11,893 bases of DNA from FEN-727 sp036508635 (lineage in GTDB: Bacteria > Actinomycetota > Geothermincolia > Fen-727 > Anoxymicrobiaceae). The translations under genes and the position numbers were made by a program. The stretch lies in the NCBI GenBank assembly GCA_036508635.1, contig DATCGY010000316.1, positions 1 to 11,893 of the forward strand, written 5' to 3'. Shown here piece by piece: positions 5,038-11,211 of this stretch; within the stretch, counting starts at the first letter, position 1; each line of letters starts with the position of its first letter. The notes beneath the pieces were generated by a model. It was not told the origin of the DNA, ran no database searches, and saw only the letters and a program-made list of their open reading frames with translations.

Positions 5038-7095
5038 CTAGTAGAGCGCTTCCGCGACCTCTGCGAGACCGATTGAGACCAGCCGTTGCTTGCTCGGCCT
5101 TCCCATCTCATCAATGTCGCGCAGCACATAGTACTCGTTGAGCATCTCGTCGAACGGAACGGTGCGACGCCTTATCTCTTCGGCGTCCTGGGCAGCCAGC
5201 TTCTTGGTGTGACCGCGCATGGGCGGCAGGTAGGACATCATGCGGATCATCTTGTTCATGTTCGGGAAGAACATGGTGTTCAGCATCTTGTGCGTGAAGC
5301 CCATTATCTTCTCGTTGTGCAACTTGCCCATCGGCCCCATCGTAATGAACGTCGGGAACAGCAGCGGTATCATGTTGGACGTCGCGCCTTCCTCATGCGG
5401 TTTGAGTATGCGCTCGGGAAGCCTGTCGTCCTCGCGTGTAGCCCCGCAGAGGTTGCCGATAGCGCGCTTGATGTACCAGATGCGGTCGCCTGCGTCCACG
5501 AGCTCCTGCTTGGTGTAGCCGAGCCCGGTTATGTGGTTTATCGCGTCCTTGAGCTCGTCCATCTCTCCGATGATCCCCCACGCGTACGAGCAGATCACGG
5601 CGGAGTTGGAGATAACGCCCTTGACCTGTGAGCCGACCGTCATCTCGGCCTTGCCCTTGACCTTGTAGGGCCAGGAACGCTTGATGCCGATATCGCTGTG
5701 ATTCTGTACGCCAAGGTCTGTATAGAGGTTGGTGTCCGCGCAGTGGCAGGCTCCCCTGATGCTCGTCGCATAGGTGAGCGCCATGCCCCAGAGAGCGCGC
5801 GGGTCGTGCATCGGGCACTCGAGCCCCTTGACGTGGATAGCGAACTCCTTGCCGCCGAATTTCCCGCTCATGGCGCGTGAGCCCTCGGCGAGCTCGTTGC
5901 CGAAACCCTTTCTATAAGCTATGAGCTCGAGAAGCTCGATTACCGTGCGAGGCTGGCCCCAGCCGAGCTTTATGTTTCCGGTATCCTTATCGGTGATGAG
6001 ACCTTTCTCGTAAGCCTCGGTCGCATATGCGATGGTGCTGCCGGAGGAGATGACGTCCATGCCGTACCTGTTGCACATCTCGTTTGCCTTGTTGTTGGCC
6101 TCGAGATCGCTTACGTAATTCAGGGTTCCGAGGGCGACCACTGCCTCGTACTCCGCACCGGGACCCTCTTTCGCCGCGAAAGGCCCGGAGTTGACCTCCG
6201 TGATGCGCTTGCATCCGACCGCGCACCCGTAACAGGAACGGCCCTTTGTGAGGATGGTCTCGGCGACCGTGGTGCCGCCCATCTTGTCCGGCCCTTCCTG
6301 CCAGTAGGCGACGGTCCAGTTCTTGGTGGGCACGTCGCCCAGGGCCATGCCGTACTCCATGTGCACGTTGGTCCCAAACGCCCGGAGCCCGTCGGCGACG
6401 AGGTCGAACTTCACCTTTTCCGCGGCTTCTTTCCTGTCCTGCTTGAACGCCTCGGGGTCGGCGATCTCCATCTTCTTCTTGCCTCGGCAGACGACCGCCT
6501 TGAGCTTCTTGGAGCCCATAACGGCGCCCATTCCGCAACGCCCGGCGGTGGAGCCCTTGTCGTTCATGACGTTGGCGTATTTGACGAGGTTTTCACCTGC
6601 GGGTCCGATGCAGATGACCTGTGCCCTCTTGTCGCCGAGGTCCTCCAGAAGCGTGTCCTCGGTCTCGTAGGTGTCTTTGCCCCAGTACTCCGAGGCATCT
6701 CGTATCTCCACGGTCTCGTCCGTCACGTAAAGGTAGACCGGCTTGTCGGAGGTACCGGTGACTATGATACCGTCGTATCCCGTGCCCCTGAGCTGCGGAG
6801 CGAAATGACCGCCCATGCAAGCCTCGCCCCATATCCCGGTCAGGGGTGAGCGTGCGCATATTTCGAGACGCGATGTCCCGATCAGGCCCGACCCGCTGAC
6901 GGGCCCCAGCATGATCATCAGTGGGTTTTCAGGTCCGAGTGGATCTACCTTCCAGCCTTCGTGGTCGAAGAACCATTTCGCGGCTAGGCCGCTGCCCCCG
7001 AGGAAATCCCTGTACGTTTTTTCTGGAAGCTCTTCGACGCCCGTGGTTCCGGTCGACAGGTCAACGGTCAGAATCCTGCCCCAGTTTCCTTTCAC
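5038..7095 (-). CDS. aor: Tungsten-dependent aldehyde:ferredoxin oxidoreductase family protein
   Basis: A 685-residue AOR-family enzyme, longer than the usual 600-620. The N-terminal pterin-binding domain is typical: GRILTVDLSTG at 6-16, FLGGSGLAAK at 31-40, SPLTGIWGEACMGGHFAPQLRGTGYDGI at 83-110, IGPAGE at 163-168 and GRCGMGAVMGSKKLKA at 185-200. C288-x2-C291-x3-C295 is the [4Fe-4S] motif; C502 (AVICSYAWG) is the likely fourth ligand. DPRALWG (431-437) and YATSIRGACH (442-451) are the usual cofactor-proximal segments. The C-terminal AOR signature is FDEMLNEYYVLRDIDEMGRPS. Between LPERIL (559-564) and that signature is a Met-rich insertion. AORs oxidise aldehydes to acids, or reduce activated acids, in the cytoplasm using W-pterin and one Fe-S cluster. 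The GTG at 7095-7093 is chosen for the GAGGGGGGA just upstream. It follows etfB by 39 bases, so it is almost surely co-transcribed with the ETF. Substrate unknown. Confidence 0.93.
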   Translation of the reverse strand: MKGNWGRILTVDLSTGTTGVEELPEKTYRDFLGGSGLAAKWFFDHEGWKVDPLGPENPLMIMLGPVSGSGLIGTSRLEICARSPLTGIWGEACMGGHFAPQLRGTGYDGIIVTGTSDKPVYLYVTDETVEIRDASEYWGKDTYETEDTLLEDLGDKRAQVICIGPAGENLVKYANVMNDKGSTAGRCGMGAVMGSKKLKAVVCRGKKKMEIADPEAFKQDRKEAAEKVKFDLVADGLRAFGTNVHMEYGMALGDVPTKNWTVAYWQEGPDKMGGTTVAETILTKGRSCYGCAVGCKRITEVNSGPFAAKEGPGAEYEAVVALGTLNYVSDLEANNKANEMCNRYGMDVISSGSTIAYATEAYEKGLITDKDTGNIKLGWGQPRTVIELLELIAYRKGFGNELAEGSRAMSGKFGGKEFAIHVKGLECPMHDPRALWGMALTYATSIRGACHCADTNLYTDLGVQNHSDIGIKRSWPYKVKGKAEMTVGSQVKGVISNSAVICSYAWGIIGEMDELKDAINHITGLGYTKQELVDAGDRIWYIKRAIGNLCGATREDDRLPERILKPHEEGATSNMIPLLFPTFITMGPMGKLHNEKIMGFTHKMLNTMFFPNMNKMIRMMSYLPPMRGHTKKLAAQDAEEIRRRTVPFDEMLNEYYVLRDIDEMGRPSKQRLVSIGLAEVAEALY

Positions 7096-7134
7096 AGTCG
7101 GTCCCCCCTCTGTGTAGTGCACCAAACGCTATTC

Positions 7135-7956
7135 TTAACGGACGAAACCGGTGAGCTTCTTGTCCTCTACGAGCCTCGCGGCGAGCGCCGCACCGGCAAG
7201 TTCCGGCTCCTCCGCCTCGACCATCTGACAGCGCCTTTCCCGGTCAGGGAGCTCGAGCGAGACCAGGTCGACGCTCTTTTCCGAGCCCAGGTCGACACCC
7301 AGGTCCGCCAGTGACAATGTGGTCTGTGGCAGGCCTTTGGCGGCCTTGATGGCCGCAAGGCTCGGATACCTCAGTTCTCCGACCTCGTGGCTGACCGTAA
7401 GGAGCACCGGCAGCCCGGCCTCCACGACCTCACAGCCGTCGGCGAGAACCCGCTCAACCCTGATTGCCCCATCGGAGAGTTCGACCTTGCGGACCAGCGA
7501 GAGCACCGGGATGCCAAGCTTACATCCCAGCAGGTGCCCAACCTGGCCAGCATTCGTATCGGCCGCCTGGATTCCGGTGAGGACCAGGTCATACTTTTCT
7601 ACATTATCACTTATAGCGGATGCAAGTACGAGAGCGGTTTGACGGCTGTCAACCTTGTCGCGGGCGAGCGCCTCGTCGTCGACGACTAGAATCTTGTCGG
7701 CCCCAACCGCAAGCGCCTTTAGCAGCACGGCCTTGGAGAGGCCCCGGCCGGCCGAGACTATAGTCACCTCGGCTCCGTGCAGCTCCTTGAGCGCGATGGC
7801 AAGCTCGAGGGCGTTCTCGTCGAACGGGGAAAGAACAGGTGGGACCCCGGAACACGTTACCCTCATCTCTGAAGAATCGAGGGTGAACGACGAGGGGGGG
7901 CTCTCGGGGTCCGGCACCTGCTTCACACAAACAACTATCTGTAGAGGCTCGCTCAT
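7135..7956 (-). CDS. etfB: Electron transfer flavoprotein beta subunit
   Basis: A 273-residue ETF beta (FixA-type) protein. It begins QIVVCVKQVPDPE (6-18), as most family members do, then SPFDENALELA at 43-53, the nucleotide-binding GIQAADTNAGQVG at 128-140 and the ADGCEVVEAGLPVLLTV signature at 172-188, followed by RYPSLAAIKAAK at 196-207. The subunit closes over the flavin of ETF alpha and holds AMP in ordinary ETFs or a second FAD in bifurcating ones; the 128-140 segment resembles the bifurcating type more than the mammalian type, but this cannot be settled by eye. The ATG overlaps the etfA stop (ATGA at 7956-7953), giving translational coupling, and the gene is 39 bases ahead of the aldehyde oxidoreductase. 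The order alpha then beta is the reverse of the common arrangement. Confidence 0.94.
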   Translation of the reverse strand: MSEPLQIVVCVKQVPDPESPPSSFTLDSSEMRVTCSGVPPVLSPFDENALELAIALKELHGAEVTIVSAGRGLSKAVLLKALAVGADKILVVDDEALARDKVDSRQTALVLASAISDNVEKYDLVLTGIQAADTNAGQVGHLLGCKLGIPVLSLVRKVELSDGAIRVERVLADGCEVVEAGLPVLLTVSHEVGELRYPSLAAIKAAKGLPQTTLSLADLGVDLGSEKSVDLVSLELPDRERRCQMVEAEEPELAGAALAARLVEDKKLTGFVR

Positions 7957-8957
7957 TGCTGCTCCCCCCCTTTCAGCAGCCCGGCGAGTTTTTCGGTGAA
8001 CGCGGGGAGCACGCTCCTCCAGTCACCGACCACGCCATAATCCGATACCTTGAATATGTAGGCGTCGGGGTCGTTGTTGATGGCGACCACCGTGCGCGAA
8101 TCGGCCATTCCCGATAGGTGCTGGCTCGAACCTGATATCGCAACCGCGACGTACAGCTCTGGCGAGATGATCTTTCCGGTGATACCGACCTGGGATGTTG
8201 AAGGAACCCAGCCGGAGTCTACTGGTGGGCGCGAGGCTCCGACGGCTGCGCCGAGCACTCCGGCCAGCTTCGAGAGGTCACCGAAGCCTTCCGGGCCACC
8301 CATGCCGCGACCGCCGGAAATGACCGCGGGGGCTTCCTCGAGGCTTATCTCCTCTCCGGTCTCCCTGATCCTCTCTTTCACCTGGGCCCTGACGGTGGTG
8401 GGCACTTCCGCGCCGAGTGCTTCGACCGTGCCGGCTGGATGCGCGCCTGGCGCCGGCGCGTCGCCGACCCCGGACCTCACCGTCACGACGAGAGGAGCAA
8501 CGGTCGCGGAGTAACCGGCGATGACGTTTCCACCGTAGATCGGTTTCGAGCATCTCATGGCGCCACCATCCACCGAGATGCCGACGCAGTCGGTGACGAC
8601 GCCCCCGCCGATCTCGTAGCTGAGGCGAGGAGCGAGGTCCTGCCCCATCGTCGAGTGCGCGACGAGCACGACGCGTGGGCCCTCACTCTCGCACAAAGAC
8701 TTGATCAGCGGTAAGTGTATGTCGGGGTTGTACACAGACAGCGTTTCATCCTCGGCCACTAACACCCGGGCAGGGCCGCATGCCGCGAGCTCTTCGGCCG
8801 CGTCTTGCACGCCACTACCCAGGAGCGCCGCGCAAACTTCCGCGCCGAGCGATACTGCCAGCCCGTTGGCCAGGCCGCACAGCGCCCGCGTGGACGATGC
8901 GAGCTTTCCGCTGTCGTCAACTTCCCCGAGGACCAGGATCCCCGATTCGTATACCAA
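7953..8957 (-). CDS. etfA: Electron transfer flavoprotein alpha subunit
   Basis: A full-length 334-residue ETF alpha. Domain I spans about 1-200 (GQDLAPRL at 105-112, VTDCVGI at 121-127). The FAD-binding domain II has SGGRGMGG at 214-221, ASRPPVDSGW at 241-250, QVGITGKIISPELYVAVAISGSSQHLSGM spanning 256-284, and INNDPDAYIFKVSDYG at 293-308. The flavin-contacting Arg243, Thr260 and His280 are kept, but the usual QVGQTGK reads QVGITGK and GISGA reads AISGS. The start is TTG (8957-8955), six bases after GGAGGA (8969-8964); the nearby ATG at 8962-8960 is in another frame and too close to the ribosome site. It overlaps etfB by four bases and heads the ETF-oxidoreductase-moaD cluster. No clear promoter is seen directly upstream, where a decayed gene lies, so transcription may begin further away. 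Confidence 0.94.
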   Translation of the reverse strand: MVYESGILVLGEVDDSGKLASSTRALCGLANGLAVSLGAEVCAALLGSGVQDAAEELAACGPARVLVAEDETLSVYNPDIHLPLIKSLCESEGPRVVLVAHSTMGQDLAPRLSYEIGGGVVTDCVGISVDGGAMRCSKPIYGGNVIAGYSATVAPLVVTVRSGVGDAPAPGAHPAGTVEALGAEVPTTVRAQVKERIRETGEEISLEEAPAVISGGRGMGGPEGFGDLSKLAGVLGAAVGASRPPVDSGWVPSTSQVGITGKIISPELYVAVAISGSSQHLSGMADSRTVVAINNDPDAYIFKVSDYGVVGDWRSVLPAFTEKLAGLLKGGEQQ

Positions 8958-9057
8958 GACATTTCCTCCATTCGATCGCAGCCGCCCTCGTCGGCTTGAG
9001 TCCCTGGCGCATATGTCGGGGGCTCACCAGGCCCACGACGCGCCCTTCGGTCCATCT

Positions 9058-9598
9058 TCAGTACTGGATCAGCTTCCCGTGCCCGGCCCTGAGCTCGGTC
9101 TCGAGCACCCTGCCCATGGCGTTCCTCATCATATCTTTCTTGGGGTCAGCGATGTCCTGGACTCCTACTCGGGCGGCCCCAGTTCGGTCCAGGCGCGCTC
9201 CTTGACGAGACGCTCCGGCTTCGCGACCCTCTCGGGAGCTATCTCGCTGAAATCGAACTCCGTCTCGTCGGTGTAGAAGCCCTTGTCCGAACCCTGGTCC
9301 GGGTCGAACGCTTCGGAGAACTTCTTCTGCCAGTAGTTGTGCTGCTCGTCAGCGGGCTCAGTATCTTGCGCGTGGGCGTCTTGCGCGCGGGCGGCAGCGT
9401 TCCGAACCCGGGCTCCATGCATAGTTCTATGGCCCCGATGATGAAATCCATTGTGATGTTGCTGCTGCCTTCGAGGTGTTTCTCGTTCCTGTGGTCGTAT
9501 GGTACACGACCTCGTAGTGCGCGTACATGTTGTTCTCGTATTGCACGAAGTACGGGTTGTCTCCCATATCGTCGATGATCTGCACTGCGTTCTTGCTG
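9058..9598 (-). pseudogene. Decayed 3' part of an unidentified gene upstream of etfA
   Basis: Protein-like sequence continues on the minus strand through three frames. From 9597 it reads KNAVQIIDDMGDNPYF and on to YAHYEVVY; near 9500 it shifts to DHRNEKHLEGSSNITMDF with IIGAIELCMEPGFGTLPP; near 9355 it shifts to DEQHNYWQKKFSEAFDPD through LVKERAWTELGPPE; and near 9165 it returns to the first frame as VGVQDIADPKKDMMRNAM, ending at the TGA at 9060-9058. Each shift corresponds to one missing base. Joined, this is about 180 residues of coherent, soluble, acidic and aromatic-rich protein with no start: its 5' end stops abruptly at the palindromic repeat at 9599. I do not recognise the family. Position ahead of etfA suggests a former redox partner or dehydrogenase of the operon, but that is inference. 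Sequencing indels could explain the shifts, not the missing 5' end. Confidence 0.65.
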
Positions 9599-9680
9599 CT
9601 TGAGCCGGGTCTCTCCAGGCCCGGGTCCGGGCGGCCTAAGAGACCGCCCTCAAGTGTTTGGTCTGGAGGCCCGGCTCAAG
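9599..9680. repeat. Palindromic dispersed repeat, copy 2, with 11-bp terminal inverted repeats
   Basis: CTTGAGCCGGG (9599-9609) and CCCGGCTCAAG (9670-9680) are perfect inverted ends. Positions 9599-9624 match the repeat at 4488-4513 with one difference. Inside, GGGCGG (9629-9634) pairs with CCGCCC (9644-9649), so the 82 bases can fold into a long branched hairpin. It lies between the right tetR stop and the decayed gene and marks the point where that gene is cut off. It has the look of a small mobile or REP-like element; no transposase is present. Confidence 0.65.
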
Positions 9681-9705
9681 CTGGGGGGCTCGAGGGAACG
9701 AGGTC

Positions 9706-10335
9706 TCAGGTGGTGAAGGGTGGGGCGAGGGCTTTGACTTGATTGAGGGCGAGTTGCCAGGCGAGGGATTCGAGGTCTTTGGTACCGCGGCGGACGATAT
9801 ATTCGAGGATGATGTTCACCGTAGCACCGGCGACGATAGCCGCCGCGAAATCGACATCGCACTGAGGCATATAGCCGTGGTCGATCATGACCTGGAGGTC
9901 GGCTGCTATCTGTTTCGTCCCCAGGTCGGAGAATTCGTCGGCCTTGTAGAAGAACTGCTCATCGAGGCCCATTGCCTCCCTGTATATGAGCACGGTCAGC
10001 TCCGGATTCTCGCTGTGGTAATGCAGGACGCGCAACGAATAGTCTTTCCAGGCTTCGAGTGGACTCGTGCCCGCGTCCAGCGCGCTCATAAGCTCTATGT
10101 GGCATTCTTCGAGCACCTTTTCAAACTCCGTGAAGTAGAACTCGATGAGTTCCAGGAACACGTCTTTCTTGGATTCGAAATAGTGATAAAAAGTGCCTCT
10201 CGCGATGCCGGCTCGCTCGAGCACGTCCGTTACGGATGCAGCCCTGTAGCCTTTCGAAGAGAATATCTCGGTCGCGGCATCGAGAATCTCCTTCTTCCTC
10301 TCGTCCGGTGGAAGTATTCTTCGTTTTTGTGCCAT
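9706..10335 (-). CDS. TetR/AcrR-family transcriptional regulator
   Basis: A 209-residue TetR regulator starting MAQKRRILPPDERKKEILDAA. The open frame extends 27 codons further upstream, but that stretch does not resemble a TetR N-terminus and the only full -10 box lies inside or near it, so the ATG at 10335-10333 is preferred, with a modest GGTGGG ahead of it. Residues 13-60 are the DNA-binding domain: ATEIFSSKGYRAASVTDVLE, then the recognition helix segment RAGIARGTFYHYFESKKDVF at 41-60. The remainder is the helical ligand-binding domain. It diverges from the SCP2-acyl-CoA ligase pair and is the natural candidate to bind the palindrome at 10537-10560. It may also control the ETF-oxidoreductase cluster downstream on its own strand. 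The ligand is likely an acyl-CoA or related compound, by context only. Confidence 0.93.
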   Translation of the reverse strand: MAQKRRILPPDERKKEILDAATEIFSSKGYRAASVTDVLERAGIARGTFYHYFESKKDVFLELIEFYFTEFEKVLEECHIELMSALDAGTSPLEAWKDYSLRVLHYHSENPELTVLIYREAMGLDEQFFYKADEFSDLGTKQIAADLQVMIDHGYMPQCDVDFAAAIVAGATVNIILEYIVRRGTKDLESLAWQLALNQVKALAPPFTT

Positions 10336-10343
10336 AAACCCAC

Positions 10344-10429
10344 CGACATCCTGTCGCACTCGGCCACCACGGTATCGACAGTGCCCCGCGAATCGCCGCA
10401 GCAACGCGAGGACCATCTAAACAATTATA
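10344..10429 (-). promoter_or_regulatory. Candidate promoter and leader of the right tetR gene
   Basis: A perfect minus-strand -10 hexamer TATAAT lies at 10429-10424, without a convincing -35 box at normal spacing. The leader to the tetR ATG would be about 80 bases. It contains the 5-3-5 palindrome CGACA-TCC-TGTCG at 10344-10356, just ahead of the ribosome site, sharing the CCGAC half-site with the operator at 10537 but with different spacing; it may be a weak second regulator site or an RNA hairpin. Confidence 0.35.
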
Positions 10430-10509
10430 TCTTTTAAGTACCGATCCGGCGCTCATGCGGGTGCGCGACCCCGGGATCGACCCGTTACAACCCTTGTTTC
10501 TACGGAATG

Positions 10510-10539
10510 TTGACACTCCTCGAAATTCAAGTTTACAAT
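10510..10539 (+). promoter_or_regulatory. Promoter of the SCP2-acyl-CoA ligase unit
   Basis: A perfect TTGACA (10510-10515) is followed after 18 bases by TACAAT (10534-10539), five of six matches to the -10 consensus. Transcription would start near 10546, giving a leader of about 30 bases before the ATG at 10578. Confidence 0.7.
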
Positions 10540-10560
10540 AGACCGACGTGTCGGTCTATT
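10537..10560. promoter_or_regulatory. TetR-type operator overlapping the SCP2 promoter
   Basis: AATAGACCGAC (10537-10547) and GTCGGTCTATT (10550-10560) are perfect 11-base complements separated by GT. The ACCGAC-N2-GTCGGT core is a common TetR-family operator form. It begins in the -10 box and covers the expected start site, so a bound repressor would block the promoter. The adjacent divergent TetR protein is the likely binder. Confidence 0.8.
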
Positions 10561-10577
10561 AAGTGGGAGGCGGTACC

Positions 10578-11150
10578 ATGGAAGTCAAAGAAGACGTGTC
10601 CGTACAGCAGTATTTCGAGGAGTTGGTCCCCCAGATCTTCGCCGAGCAGATCAACACAGTGATAATCAGTGGGATGGAAGGAACGCGCTTCGCGCTTTCT
10701 TTCAACATCCAGAACGGCACGGCACAGACGTACAGCGTGCTCATCACCGACGCAAAGGACGTCAAGGTCGTCACCGGCCCCGTCGACTCCCCCACCGTCA
10801 ACATCTTCCTGACCGAGGACACCTGGCGCCAGGCCGTGACAGGCAAGCTGGCCGGGGCAATGGAGCTGTTCACGGATGCCGCACGCATCGCGAACCGCGG
10901 TATGTACGAGCGAATTTTGTCCACGGCCGGAACACTGGCGCTCGACCTCGCCCGTTCCGATGGCGATAACGTCGCTCTCAAGATAGTGTTCAACGGCGCT
11001 GAGAAGCCCGAGGTCACATTCCGCTGCGCCGTTGACGACTGGATGTCTATCGTCAAGGGCGAACTCGACGGTATGAATGCTTTCATGAGCGGAAAGATGA
11101 AGATCGACGGCGACATGATGTTCGCGATGAGCCTCAACTCCCTGATGTAA
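10578..11150 (+). CDS. SCP2 (sterol carrier protein 2)-like protein, internally duplicated
   Basis: A 190-residue protein. The ATG at 10578 follows GGGAGG (10565-10570) by seven bases; an in-frame GTG at 10563 has no ribosome site. The C-terminal half is a recognisable SCP2 domain: ALKIVFNGAEKPEVTFRC, then DDWMSIVKGELDGMNAFMSG and KMKIDGDMMFAMSLNSL. SCP2 domains bind acyl chains, acyl-CoA or sterols in a hydrophobic tunnel. The first half repeats the pattern with a 72-residue offset: P72/P144, V74/V146, D81/D153, W83/W155, V87/V159, G89/G161, L91/L163 and G93/G165 coincide, but it lacks the final GDMMFAM helix. No signal peptide is seen, so it is likely cytoplasmic. It is the first gene of a unit with an acyl-CoA ligase 58 bases downstream and is controlled by the palindromic operator at its promoter. 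A role in presenting acyl substrates to the ligase is inferred. Confidence 0.88.
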   Translation: MEVKEDVSVQQYFEELVPQIFAEQINTVIISGMEGTRFALSFNIQNGTAQTYSVLITDAKDVKVVTGPVDSPTVNIFLTEDTWRQAVTGKLAGAMELFTDAARIANRGMYERILSTAGTLALDLARSDGDNVALKIVFNGAEKPEVTFRCAVDDWMSIVKGELDGMNAFMSGKMKIDGDMMFAMSLNSLM

Positions 11151-11170
11151 ACCGCGACTAACGATAACCC

Positions 11171-11204
11171 GGCCCGGCACATTGCGCCGGGCCCCTCCCA
11201 GGGG
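11171..11204 (+). promoter_or_regulatory. Two mutually exclusive hairpins covering the ligase ribosome site
   Basis: GGCCCGGC (11171-11178) and GCCGGGCC (11186-11193) form a perfect 8-bp stem around a 7-base loop. CCCCT (11192-11196) and AGGGG (11200-11204) form a second, shorter stem that would bury the AGGGGG ribosome site of the ligase gene. Two bases are shared, so full versions of both cannot form together. No U-tract is present. Control of ligase translation is possible but unproven. Confidence 0.4.
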
Positions 11205-11211
11205 GTGCATG

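Noticed and set aside
7096..7125. Upstream ATG extension of the aldehyde oxidoreductase by 10 codons
   Set aside because: The G-rich ribosome site lies within that stretch, and homologues start close to GNWGRILTVDL.
10336..10416. Upstream extension of the right TetR protein by 27 codons
   Set aside because: The Arg/Gly-rich extension does not look like a TetR N-terminus, has no ribosome site, and MAQKRRILPPDERKKEIL is a normal start.
9658..10437. 259-codon plus-strand open frame opposite the right tetR gene
   Set aside because: It mirrors a certain TetR protein and has no ribosome site or recognisable domain.
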